A DNA stretch of 64,000 bases from Opisthorchis felineus. Taxonomy: Eukaryota > Platyhelminthes > Trematoda > Opisthorchiida > Opisthorchiidae. Location of the stretch: assembly GCA_004794785.1 (NCBI GenBank), contig SJOL01008870.1:344500-408499 (forward strand), written 5' to 3'. Below, one piece after another: positions 13,357 through 24,163 of this stretch. Below the pieces are notes generated by a model. That model made no database searches, was not told where the DNA came from, and was given only the letters and a program-made list of their open reading frames with translations. Positions within the stretch are counted from its first letter, which is position 1; each line of letters opens with the position of its first letter. The translations under genes were made by a program, and so were the position numbers.

Positions 13357-14303
13357 GTGAAAGACGAGGAGGACTCTTCATAACCAACCAAGCTGTAGGG
13401 GGTAGCAGTTGTCCCTCTTAACAGAACCGATTGCATTGAAAAGTTTTCCGTAGCACTGCCCCATGAATACGCATTCACCGGAAAAAATAAAGGGTATGAC
13501 TAAAGGAATGGAGCCACATACCTTCCACAACCACTAGATAAGACGGACTTGCAGCAGCAGAGGCAGTTGGTACTCGACTAGGTCGACCAACTTTGTGTCA
13601 TCAAAAACCTCAAGTGGAAGCCTTAGCCCTGCCTTAGGCAACTAACCAAGATATTTCACTGCCCCCAGCTGAACAACTTACATGCCGCCTAGTCAGATTC
13701 TGTGTCAATATTTTAAGCATGCATTTAATTTCATAACTGCATTTGCCAGTCTAGATCTAATAGAACGTACTTGTTTATAACACCGGTAGTTGTCGTGTAA
13801 CAACAATGGGATTTTAAGCAGTTTCTCTTTGTCTGTACGTCAAGACGGATCAGGGCACCCAGAAAAACAGTAAGGAATGGGCGTTTAATCGACTAGATGA
13901 ATGTGATGGCGTGTGATAGTTTGTTGTAGAGTTCTTCCAGGTCAGCTCCTGGGCGAAGCAGAATAAACCGATTCTAAGCATCGCCCAGAGTACGAGAAAA
14001 CATTGGCTCCTTGTAAGGGGGGAAGATAATATCCTTCTTGTAGAGTTTTCCAGCAGGTATGAAAATATTGTTTGTTACATGAAAAAACTGGTCGACATTG
14101 TGTAATGTCTAAGGGGTGAGTTCAAATTTGATACGTCACTTTTGCTCCGTTCTGTGCCCTCTGGCGTATTCCATCCAGCTGGCCTCTTTGGTAAAACTCC
14201 TGAAAATTGGCCTGATGGAATCAAAAAGGCCCGCAAAGATGCACACAGTCTGATTCCTACAAGACGCAAATCTCATAAAGAAGACCACACAAACCACAGA
14301 TAA
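13249..14303 (+). CDS. 3' end of a spliced gene of unknown function
   Basis: I propose three joined exons: 13249-13356 (phase 0 to 0), 13941-14056 (phase 0 to 2) and 14114-14303 (phase 2 to TAA). The last intron is only 57 nt (14057-14113) and both its splice sites agree in phase. The C-terminal protein has an aromatic, hydrophobic beta-like part (SWAKQNKPILSIAQ, HWLLVRGEDNILLVEFSS) and then a basic tail rich in Lys, Arg and His ending in KSHKEDHTNHR. The first part could be a beta-propeller blade, but I could not assign a family. Upstream exons were not placed with confidence; 8663-8754 and a frame near 12.95 kb are possible. The 13249 exon is the weakest of the three. Confidence 0.45.
13941..14056 (+). 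CDS. candidate exon before the 57-nt intron
   Basis: It follows gagttcttccag. Only one of the three frames is open, giving VSSWAKQNKPILSIAQ through LLVEFSS in 38 codons plus two bases. The donor is AGCAG then gtatga. A competing donor inside (CTCCTT then gtaagg at about 14017) would end in phase 0 and would not join the next exon in frame. Confidence 0.5.
14114..14303 (+). CDS. candidate terminal exon with basic C-terminus
   Basis: It starts one base before GGT GAG TTC and reads FKFDTSLLLRSVPSGVFHP, then GKTPENWPDGIKKARKD, and ends ...HTNHR with TAA at 14301-14303. A stop lies just upstream of the acceptor in this frame, so the intron is needed. The acceptor (gtgtaatgtctaag) has a weak pyrimidine tract, which is the main doubt. 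Confidence 0.48.
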
Positions 14304-14309
14304 CCACGG

Positions 14310-17260
14310 ACTACCGTCCTCACTTCTAGTGTATTAGGGTGATAGGCCACTTTTGAGCTGCCGTACAGCCTAGAGAATTTGGGAAAAGATTTAAAACTTG
14401 ATTAAGACCGAGATCTGCTATAGGCATCAAATAGATTCCCAGCTTTCTAGCTGGCATTTTTCAAGTTGCAGGTATTCCTTGACTGGCCGGCGGCGCTCAG
14501 CACTCCAAAAGGTCTATAACACACCAAAACTAGCTTGCCAAATTTCCGGCAGAATCCAAATAACTTCCATCATATTAGCAAATAATATTTTGCAGCCTAG
14601 GCGAGTAAGCTTCTATCCCCGGACGGCGACACTAAACTGTGTTTTGCTGGATCCTGACCAAACTTCACAAAACTTTCAGAAACATGTGTTAACGCAGTGT
14701 ACTAAGTTTCTGACGGCTCGCCAAATAATGTACGGTGAATTAGAATGTGTATGAAATTGCTGAACTGTCTAAAAACCGCTGGCAAAAACTTCGTCCAAGA
14801 AAAGGTCAGTTAACCGATGAAAACGGGCAGACGGTCAATAGCAATAGCTGAAAGCAGACAACAACTTTTGGAAGGTAGTAACTGGTTTGGAGGCCATTCT
14901 CTGTTCAAAATAATATACGACAGACTGTTGTTGTGAAGGCGAAAGTTATTTCAAATATATCAGAAGAACTGGGCCCCAGATAGTCTCAGGTGAAACTACC
15001 AGCCCATTAAAACATACGCTACTGACAACTTAATGAACCTTGTTTGCTGACAGGATTTTGTTTGTCGATCTTAGATTTTTATTACCGCGAGCTGTCTGGG
15101 TCATTCTGACAATGGATACCTTGGCATCATCAGCCTGTATTACCATGCCTTCATGAGGCAACTAGAATTTGTATCAAAACAATTTGTATACAAACAAACT
15201 CATGACGGTCTGACTTAGGAGCCTTCAGGAGGAGATTAACGGTGTACGCTTCTAATCAAATAGTGGCAAGTGAATACCAGATAAAAATATTCGGAAGGCA
15301 CAGGGAGTACGCATAAATTACCCCACGAAACCAGACAATAACATTGCGTCTGAATGTCATAGCGATAAAACATTCGCGGCATTTTTATCAAGTGTCATCG
15401 ACGTCTACTTTCTACGGAAAAGTTCGACAGCACAAGCAGTAGGATGAGGTACCAGATGGAAAGTTCATAACTTTCAAAGTCACTAAGTAGAAAGCTAGCC
15501 AATTGTTTGGTCAAGTTTTTCATCTCCACTTGTTTGCATCGGAATCTGGTAAGTTTTTGACCTTCAATTTTAATCAACAGTCGGCATTCTGTATGAGACC
15601 AGGTGTATCGGACGCCTCTGTTATTACAATTTTTCAGCTGGTAGAATTTACAAAGTGCCCTGCCCTAAGTTGCAACATCAGCTAATTTTCATCCGAGAAC
15701 GATCCCAGAAAATGCCAATTTTTGAACTAATTATAACCAAATTACCCCTGGAGCGGCTGAATGGATTGCTTGTTGTTTCTGCATGAAACAAACATGTTTC
15801 ACCAATACGCAGAATCGATGGTCTACATCTTCCTTACTGTTGCGGTGTGATAGAAATTTACCCTGGCGGCAAAGGCAACAAGTTGATTTCCCGAGAATGC
15901 GTGATCTAGTTTACATTTCACCACGTGATCTCGAAAACGTCTTATACTAGGTGCTCAACAATAAAAATACTCTGGATAGGTTACCTTTACGCTGAACTGG
16001 GAGGTTCTCAATGAAGTGCTTTGATATCAGCTCGCAAAATGGCTGTACAGTTTGTATTTTCGACCGGATTTTGTCTGAACACCAAATACAAGCATAAAAT
16101 ACGAATCACAAAAATAACCTTTAATGATTTGGAAAAACCCTAGTCAATTTGTGAGTCTGTTGTGCTTTTAGCGTGGAAGAAGATTTTTCGGTTTTCAGAG
16201 CGACCTTCTTTCTACTTTCTGATAGCTATTTTAAAAGTTTCTGCGATGCATTCAGTCACCTTTCAGACGGAAAAAACATTTTTTATTTATGAGGTCGTGC
16301 AATTTGTCGTTTTATCCTTTCGTTGTCTGTTGAGCAAGCGGAACTGATTGATAGCTGATCCTGAGTTAACCATAACTTGGAACTGATCACGAATTTATTT
16401 GAGTTTGCTTTTTTTTATCTACCTGTCTACCCACTATCATGGCAGGAACTAGTAATCTATTGTGAAATCATAGGAAATTAGGCATCCCGTTCAGTAGCAA
16501 GGCTCTTCATTGTTTTCTCTAGCCATGAATCTAAAATTTACAGTGAACAATGTTCCAAACAAGTGGTATAATTATACTTAGTGCACACTTACGGTTTAGC
16601 TGAAAGAGGTTTGCATTGTTTTTTCTCAACCTGGAGCGGAAATATCAGCATAACGGTCACAAAAAAGAGCAATGTTAAACAGTACCTCATTCACAGCAGG
16701 GCAACAGAAGAGCAAGTTTATTGCTGAACCTGCCATTTTAGTCATCAAAACAACATTCACTGCCAATAAGTATTGAAAACCTGTTTGTCCCATCCCACTA
16801 GATTTTAACAACTGACACAAAAGGTTTTAGACAAAGCGTTCAGAATGCAGACAATAATCCGTGTGGAAATATCAATCAGTCCCTTCCACAGACTGGAGAT
16901 CAAATTACAAAATGTTGAGAGAAATTCTACTCTCGGTTGTTTCTCAGTTTCATAGATAAAGTTGACAATAATTCTGACAAGCCCTCACGGAGGGATTTGT
17001 TATCGTGCTGATATTACACCGCCTAGTTCAACCCAGTAATCCACGCATGTGTATGAGTTGTGAGCCATGGAATGTCCGCGCCCACACAGGTTCAGTGCGA
17101 AATAAACAAGGAAAGGATGTATTTACCTTTTGATCGGATTGGCGTGACCAACAAGTACGACCGTTTGTTTTTAACTATACTGAGCGGGTAGTTACTAATT
17201 GTACAGTATTCATCGTACAGGTATTACAGTTGGGGAAAAGAGGTTATGTTGAAGGCATTT
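14310..17260. other. stretch with weak exon candidates only
   Basis: A frame at 14482-14590 (after caagttgcag, ending AGGCGA then gtaagc) and one at about 16172-16292 (after tctgttgtgcttttag) are each open and bounded on at least one side. They do not connect to the genes on either side. Confidence 0.4.
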
Positions 17261-17270
17261 CAAATTACAG

Positions 17271-17330
17271 ATTTTTACGCAGCAACCGTCTGTGGTGACA
17301 GGTCAGCTAAATTTCTGCGTAATGAATTGC
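17271..17330 (+). CDS. candidate exon (gene 17.3-21.2 kb)
   Basis: It is bounded by catttcaaattacag and by a donor GAATTGC then gtgaga. It reads FYAATVCGDRSAKFLRNEL, phase 1 to 1. It joins the next candidate in frame, making Gln at the junction. Confidence 0.3.
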
Positions 17331-20300
17331 GTGAGACTACAATCACTTACTCTATTAGGTGAGGCCTTTGAGAGGCTTGTGCGAAATTGCACTAAAGTAT
17401 GAACCCAGGCGTGCTGTGATTACAACCTGAAAGGACGATGTTTCTTAGGTAATACAAGTGCATCTCCTTTGGGGAATGTTTGGTTTTAGAACAGGTGAAT
17501 CTTGTGAAAAGTGGAGTTTGTTTGTCTATTGGCGTTTTACCAGTATTTACAAGCACACTATCCCAAAATGGTGCAGATCCAGGCACGGGCAAACTATGAG
17601 CAGGATTGTTAACGGAAGTGATTATGTTTCTGTTAAGGTGATGTGATGCGTTTCACTTACTCTGAGTCGTGCGCCTCACTCTATACTGACTGGTGGGGCT
17701 GAAGGCTATGGAGACAAGCTACCGTCAGTGTTATTTAGGCTGGAACTAGGCTTTTTATCTTCCTTCTCTATCTCTCGTTTCACCATTGCTTTGTTTTATT
17801 TTGTACGACCTTGGAACAAGATGATCTACACTGATCTCTTTTCAATAAAGGATTAGTCTAGTGAGTCTAGAATTTTTACGAAGCTGTGCTCAAGAGGTGC
17901 GTCCGCAACAATACGCTGAGTGTTTCAGATGTTTTTAGGAAACTGGAAGTTTTTCGGCAACCACAAATTTGAAGCATTACACAAATGTGCTGTATTTCTA
18001 GCTGTTTCTAGTGGGTCCAACAAAAGTTATTTAAGTTCTCTCAAACGGTCTCATCAAATGGACCATACGGAACTAATTTTTATTTATTTTTAATAAAAAT
18101 GGCGATTTTTGGTAGCCCTGTCATCTCGTTATAGAAGATAGATGTGTAATTTTCAATTCATGACAAAAGTAACTGCGGCTAATAAGGGTAAAGTTTGTCT
18201 TTACTGTCCAGTCGTTATGATATTCTAACAAAAGGAATCACCCCTGGAACATAAAATACACAAGCATTAAAAACATAAGCAAGAATCTTCTGTTTTTTCT
18301 ACATTTGGTGAAAATACTTGGGTACATGAAACGCGCCTACATGGCCTACTCCACCTTCACATTTGCTTCAAAGCCGCTTTCAGGATACAAAAAAATTCAC
18401 AAATATGTCAGCCCTCTGACTTCTTTACATGCCTCAGGCTTTCAGAGTAGGGAAACACGTGTAACAAGTCATTAAAAAATTATCACAAAGATTCCCGGTT
18501 TTCCGGAGCATCAAACTCAAATTAATCAAAGATGTTGATGCTTTTCTTGATTTTCCGTTTCTTTAAAAGTGAACTTTTCTGTACTAGCAGATAAGGAGAT
18601 AGTAAGACACTACTTGCAGTTACCCGTACCTAAAAATCAAGCAGAATGTTACCCTTCATGAAACACCTTTGTGGAACAAACTGGACAAAATAAGTACAGC
18701 GTGGAACTCTACATCCCATCGGGTTTGTGTCTAGAACGAGATGCTTAAATATGCTGCTCATGCCTGCGTGAATAATCACTCAGCACACGGAAATGGAAGC
18801 ACATTTATATGCATGCTTTGTTATGAGACTGTTTCATCCTTCTAAAACAAAAAGGCAAAAAAGTGCGCTTTGACGAACGAAAGATGAAAAACTACACTTG
18901 TCTGAATTTTAAGTGACGTTGCCTCAAGGGAATCCTACGGCTGATACAAGCAACTCTGGGTTTGAAGTACAGTTGGGACACTCACTCACATCCAAACGGG
19001 GTTCATGTAAAGATTAGTCATGAAAAAGATGACTTTTCGGGTAAAGTAAGTTGCGAACCGTTTGAACGTTTGCCTAAACCGGTTTTTGGTTGCACACATG
19101 TAGCAAAACGGTTAACGTAACGAGCTCTACTTCATAACTCAAAAATTATATGAATGGAATTCTCTTTAAACTGGTGGAGTGCATTCAGGGTTAAGGGAAT
19201 TTTGAACAATTTCGGGTATTTGGATACATATCCCTTGCTAAAAGTACACCATACATTCCACGCCACTTCGCTCCACCCCAATTGGTGTCCGTTAAGATTG
19301 TACCACGTAATAAAAAATTATCTGCAGCAACCACTGCCGAAGCGAGTCCAAACGGTCACCTCGGAGCACTGTGTACGTGTGGCCTGAAATGATGCTGTAG
19401 ACACTATCTGAAGTGACATCTATACAATTTTCAGTGACAATACGGTATAGCTGGTAAAGCGTTGAAAACTCACTTTGGCCATATTTGGGGAGGTGTCTTG
19501 GCACGCAGAAGGCTGTGAATGGTTCATAAAGTCGACCAAACTTTGGTCCCAACTGCATGACAAACTTTTCATGGCTGGAAAATGGTCAACATCCATCAAT
19601 GCGTTTCATAAAATAGTCAATACCTGATTTTACCTTAGTATCTGTTTGTCTCAAATATCTCCACGTTAGGTACTTTATTCCCCTAACCTTTTTAACACGG
19701 GACAAAATTTCACTCCCCCTATTTGCTATCGTTTTAGTTTCCACACCTCTTCTTTTTCAAATCTTTGACTTACATTTTCGAACAACAAGTTACTTTTCTT
19801 TAAAAGACTATTGTTCCTTGCATTTTTCACCGATTTATAGAATAGCGAATTATTTTCCTGCTATGAATTTGACCAAACCGGTTGAGGAGACAGTTCACTG
19901 GGCCAGCTGTCCATTCATCGTTTGTTGATGTCACGTAACTCTTGAAAATGATTCTAGGGAATATTTCTACTGTCTGCAAACCGATAAAAAATATCGCTAC
20001 ACTGTCTGTTTGTCTACTCTGACCAGACAGATAAACTCCGTATAAACACTGCACAGGATCGAGAAATTCACCAAACGTATCTCCGCTTCACATGTACAAA
20101 GGATCCTTTATCCTCTTCAATTTACGAATGTGTAAACATCACTAGGTATAACGGCTGTTTAGTGACAACAACAGAAGTAACTTCAAGTTAATAAGCCTTT
20201 GTGTTCTTTCTCCCAAAGCCTTCCTTCTGCAAAGAATAACACGAAAAAATGCGCCAAAACGACAAACGTTCTTTTTAAGATGCATAGCACACTGCATCTC

Positions 20301-21211
20301 AGTTCAGTATACATCAGACCAAAAAGGTACGCTGTCCACAGTCAAGCAGCTAATCAAATCTTTGAATTGCCTGCAGAATTTCGCTGTGTATAGTACCAAG
20401 TTTCACGCAGCGCCATGACGTCTACTAATGCAATACACTTTCTCTCAGATATCCATTATACTGAGGGTCCAAAGAGACACTAAACAACCTGGGACACTAC
20501 TATCCCTGTTTTGGAGCAAACCTTTCATGGCTTGGGTTTGTGGTATAGAACATTCAGATGAATGGTCATAAATCGGCGCCAGTGGGTCATTACATCGTAA
20601 CACAAGTACTGCTCCTGTGTAAGCACTCAACATAATATATATTCTAGTTTTACTACCTTGTAGCCACACGGAGACTATCAAGCCTCTCTATCGTATGACT
20701 GACTCAGTGCGCTCTATAAGTTGCTATTCCCTGACTGACCATTGTGGTGACTGTCTGTATTTTTACCGGTCCATCTATCCATCGGTCTGTCCATCCATCC
20801 ACTTCATAGTAAAAAACCCTCCGACACTGGACAAGAAAACTCGCGAGCAAGACAATTATGAAAGGATTCTTTATATTTCCTGACTTGCTGCACACCGCTC
20901 GCACCTAATATTCACAAGCCATGTAGAACCAATAAGCAGCCTGCAATGGTCCTATCTCTCTACTATTCTGCATTCATCTTCAAATATTAGGAAACTTATC
21001 ATCCTTGTGGGCTTCTAGTATTCAACATGTTTTGATGATTTTAAGCCTTCCGACGAAGATAAAAATATTAAAAACACAATAAGACAAACCATACAAAATG
21101 AAGGCTTTGTTCTATAAGAACTTTCACATTGCAATCGATAGTCCGAGTTAACTAAACGAAACTGAACGGTGACTGGACAGTTGTACACCTGTACATCTGT
21201 GTCAAAATAAA
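17271..21211 (+). CDS. candidate compact multi-exon gene, function unknown, 3' end complete
   Basis: A chain of plus-strand exons can be drawn: 17271-17330, 17490-17542, 18929 (or 18973)-19040, 19196-19372, 19738-about 19925, 20031-20131, 20188-20385, 20449-20542, 20991-21082, with AATAAA at 21206. The best-supported joins, both in phase, are 18.9 to 19.2 kb (155-nt intron) and 20385 to 20449 (63-nt intron). The join from 19.74 to 20.03 kb lacks a good donor. The protein has no motif I recognise; it is mixed alpha/beta in character with many Ser, Leu and basic residues. Short open exons with free choice of splice sites can be over-fitted, so treat this as a model to test. A rival minus-strand open frame lies at 19292-19558. 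Confidence 0.35.
17490..17542 (+). CDS. candidate exon (gene 17.3-21.2 kb)
   Basis: It follows gaatgtttggttttag and reads QVNLVKSGVCLSIGVLP in phase 1. The donor used here, CCA then gtattt, is only moderate. The frame stays open to a TGA at about 17596, so the 3' boundary is uncertain. A second frame is also open across this stretch. Confidence 0.28.
18929..19040 (+). CDS. candidate exon (gene 17.3-21.2 kb)
   Basis: The open frame ends in HPNGVHVKISHEKDDFS. Two donors overlap: TTCGG then gtaaag (19041), which matches the phase of the next exon, and GGGTAAA then gtaagt (19046), which is stronger but out of phase with it. The 5' boundary is either 18929 or 18973. Confidence 0.4.
19196..19372 (+). 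CDS. candidate exon (gene 17.3-21.2 kb)
   Basis: This is an open stretch of 58 codons reading NFEQFRVFGYISLAK, then YIPRHFAPPQLVSVKIVPRN. It starts right after a stop in the same frame, as expected if an acceptor (ggttaag) is used. It ends at CTGT then gtacgt in phase 1, or alternatively runs to a TGA at 19390-19392. The minus strand also has an 88-codon open frame overlapping the 3' half. Confidence 0.38.
19738..19925 (+). CDS. candidate exon (gene 17.3-21.2 kb), 3' boundary unknown
   Basis: It has one of the best acceptors in the window (ccccctatttgctatcgttttag). It is open for about 62 codons (STPLLFQIFDLHFRTTSYF onward) to a TGA at 19926-19928. It begins in phase 1, matching the previous exon. 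No canonical donor in the right phase is visible, so the exon may end earlier or be terminal for an isoform. Confidence 0.3.
20031..20131 (+). CDS. candidate exon (gene 17.3-21.2 kb)
   Basis: A long pyrimidine-rich run precedes the AG (gtctgtttgtctactctgaccagacag). The frame reads KLRINTAQDREIHQTYLRF and on to IYEC, phase 1 to 0, with donor GAATGT then gtaaac. Confidence 0.32.
20188..20385 (+). CDS. candidate exon (gene 17.3-21.2 kb)
   Basis: It is open for 66 codons, including ISLCVLSPKAFLLQRITRKN and GTLSTVKQLIKSLNCLQNF, ending at GCT then gtgtat in phase 0. The chosen acceptor (gtaacttcaag) is weak. A much better one (ttctttctcccaaag, before 20219) gives phase 1 and would change the upstream join. 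The next intron is 63 nt. Confidence 0.35.
20449..20542 (+). CDS. candidate exon (gene 17.3-21.2 kb)
   Basis: The acceptor is aatacactttctctcag and the donor TTTGTG then gtatag. Only one frame is open, reading ISIILRVQRDTKQPGTLLS and on to WSKPFMAWVC. Phase is 0 to 1. Confidence 0.37.
20768..20802. repeat. degenerate (CCAT)n tract
   Basis: Units ccat, ctat and ctgt alternate (ccatctatccatcggtctgt, ccatccatcc). It keeps an open frame by chance in the intron between 20542 and 20991. Confidence 0.6.
20991..21082 (+). CDS. candidate terminal exon (gene 17.3-21.2 kb)
   Basis: It follows a long pyrimidine tract (ctatctctctactattctgc...aaatattag). In phase 1 it reads NLSSLWASSIQHVLMILSL and ends KTQ with TAA at 21080-21082. 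An AATAAA lies 124 nt downstream. Confidence 0.33.
21206..21211 (+). terminator. poly(A) signal AATAAA
   Basis: AATAAA occurs in gtcaaaataaagag, 124 nt after the candidate stop at 21082. It fits a short 3' UTR for the gene at 17.3-21.2 kb. Confidence 0.3.
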
Positions 21212-21219
21212 GAGTTCAG

Positions 21220-24160
21220 CGCATCGGTTTCTTCGTAGAATCTTGCTGGACACAGTAAGTCATAAATATCATCCAGAGTGATGGTTTCTAGCTTGACTAA
21301 TAGCATACAAATGGGTTGTATGGATAATAGAGTGCAATATTTTCTCAAACTCTCACTGAGCAAAACAAAGTCATCATGATCAGCATTCGGATCCAGTACA
21401 AGAGGAGCAGGAATAATAGTTCAAAGAACTGCACCGGTAGGAAAGACGTATTTTCTTGCACACATTTCGACAATCGTATATACGAACTGTCTCTCGAGTC
21501 ATTCAATCAACTTTATTTTTCAGTCCTTGTCCTGCGCAAATGATCAGAGAGGTGCCCAGACTACGTTAATTTTCAACTTGACACACTCGCTGAAATTTCG
21601 CCCTCATAAACAGTGGAACGACATCGAGACAGGCAAAACGTGTTCTTTGATTAACAGCTTTCAGATTTTGGTACCTATCATACATCATACTGGAAAGTAA
21701 TGCATATTGCATAAACCTATTTAAAGAGTTGTGTTCATAGGTAGGCTTAAAAACCTCCAAGTTTCTACTTGTCACAATCCTGCGAATGATTGTCACTCAA
21801 TCCACGATAGAGTTACTGGCTCTGGAATCTGCCGCGGAGCCTTCAGTAAATTTTTTCTGTAGCTGGTCAGGAATCCACCGGGAGGGGTATTTAGTTGTCC
21901 TCTCACTGTGCCTACTTCTGCAGCAGAAAAGTGAAAAAGTAGCTGAGAGATGAACTGAAGACATCAAGCAATCTCTGGGACCTAACCTGAGCCGTTTTAT
22001 GTTTGATGCTGAATACTGGACACGGTTTTGGAAATGGACACGTCTGGTTTAGAGCACAGAAGGGTTTTGTTTAACACTTTTTGAACTGCGTAATCATTTC
22101 ATCCTTTTACTGTACTTACTTGATCGGTTTTAAAGGTAAGTTGGTTATGTATGACCATGAGTTCTTCAAAGTAACTGTTGGTCAGAAGTGCCTGTTTCAA
22201 AAACGTTCACAGTGTGATAACTGGGCCGTTGTGTTTAGACTTCTGACTGTGTAAAATTATGTCATTGATGTGTTTGCAGGAGAAGCTTTTCGAGCACGGT
22301 AGCTTACTGGTAAATCGTGCGTCCAAATAAACCATCCCGGTGTGCTTTTTATGTCAGCAAAATGCTGCGCTTCCGTTTGATTTCTCCTTACAAAATGAAG
22401 ATAAATAGGTCTGAAATTAACTGAACATGTCAAAAGATAAACCGGTTTATTTGTGAAAAGTAGAAATCAAATTGTCATCAACCTAATGCTCCTAAGAAGA
22501 AACACCTAAAATTTAAAAACAATACCAAACTTTCTGTCATTGTGGAAAAATACCCAAATACATTACACAACTGCTTGTCCAAGACTTGTTCTTTGAAATC
22601 CGGAGCAAATGTTTTTGGTAGACAAAGTTGAACTGGAATATCTAGGGAGATAGTGTAAGTCTCAATGTGACCTCAAGTGTAAGAAACTGCCTGTTGCATC
22701 GGAAAACTTTAAATGAGGTGTTTAAAAATTCGACGGGCATGTCGGCATATTAGATTGATGCGTCTCCCGCCGAACACTAAATAGTCACCAAACATTCACT
22801 GACAATGCCAGAGAGCAGCTCAACAGCGTTGATCATGAGGTCGTGAGATCCGCAAAGCGGACATTTTCACGCCGTCATCCAACCGCATCCCATGAGCACT
22901 GGCCTTCTGTGAAGCGCTCATTATCAAGGCACACCAACCCAAATTGACCACACTAAAAACTTATTGGCTCAGGTCATCCAACTTACTCAGATCTTGTACT
23001 AGACAAATTGCCCTCTCGTTTTTGACATTGTGAGTCACAATAAAACGTTCGTCACCACGTTCCTCAATCTACACACCTAGCACTTTTAAAATGCACGACG
23101 GATAGTAGAGAGTAAACAGTCACGGCTTTGCAATCTACGGCTTCTTGCTGTTCTCACGAAATGGATTGTTTGAAGTAGCGCTTCCAATCTGCACAAGTTT
23201 TGACCTTCAAGTAATAGTTCCCAGATTTTTCATAGTCTGTCAAAATACGAACGTCTAACTTATATTACTCGTCATTAGATTGGTACTTGTGTGTTGAGTC
23301 TGAGTGAGAATTATGCTGAAGTATTCCTAGTTCACGAAACAAGTTCCTTTAAGTAGACAAAGAGGAAATATTTGTATGGGTAGGTCGTTTAGGCGAACAT
23401 TGGTTAGCGAAGACCTGGTAGTTTCTTACGGGGAGAACTCACTATCTCACTAGTTCTGCGGGAAACAGCGTACCACTTGATGTCAAAAACGGACAGGCAC
23501 ACTAAAGCAGCTAAAATGAATTTAGATAACCACGGTGAATTAGGAGGGGCAAGGAATAGAGGTAGCGGATAACGTGAACATACCGTACATGGAAGAAAAG
23601 CGATGACAGATTACTGATGTGTGCTTCTTGGCTTTTCAGCATAGACTGACTTCACTTACGAAACGAAATCTCAATTGAAAATTCCCAAATCTCACATTTA
23701 CATCAAACTACAAATTACATAAATCCGAATATGCGCTCGGTTACCGTGATTCTTGATAGCCAGAAACTGACTAATATGATTCCCTCGCGGTATGTTTTCC
23801 GTAGGGTCCTTGGTCGTTGACGTAAATTACAGGAATAGGGCAATTGTGATAACTGAGCTCACGACAAATTGTGTAAATCACAACAACCCGTAGCAAATAG
23901 TTGTACTGAATGAATGGGTGAGTGACCGTATGAAAATAAATCTGAAGTAGGTGAACAGCAGGATATACTCGAAGTGACAAAATTTAGTAAGCGGCGCGTT
24001 CACCATTGAGGTAACTGGGGAAATTTCAGGGTCAGTAGATGTGGTATGCAAAGCTGCAGGGTAACGGAGCGGACTGTAGTGATTCATTATCGTCATCAAC
24101 CACAAAGTTTAATTAAAGCTATAAAGGGGACGGAAGAAGCCAGCTACTAGGAAAGATGCT
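21220..24160. other. stretch with no supported gene apart from a SINE fragment
   Basis: A very short frame at about 22280-22309 (after gatgtgtttgcag, EKLFEHGSLL, then gtaaat) is the only splice-bounded piece. Nothing else stands out on either strand. Confidence 0.4.
23585..23690 (+). mobile_element. SINE 3' fragment
   Basis: It shares cttttcagcatagactgac, ttcac and gaaatctcaattgaaa with the copy at 41.09-41.14 kb, in the same order and spacing. The head is absent or decayed. Confidence 0.5.
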
Positions 24161-24163
24161 GAG

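Noticed and set aside
14398..14754. A 118-codon plus-strand open frame starting 95 nt after the gene at 13.2-14.3 kb
   Set aside because: It is within chance length. A sub-part has splice-like ends, but no partner exon was found.
20695..20883. A 62-codon plus-strand frame in the intron before 20991
   Set aside because: Its length comes partly from a (CCAT)n tract, and it is out of phase with the candidate exons on either side.
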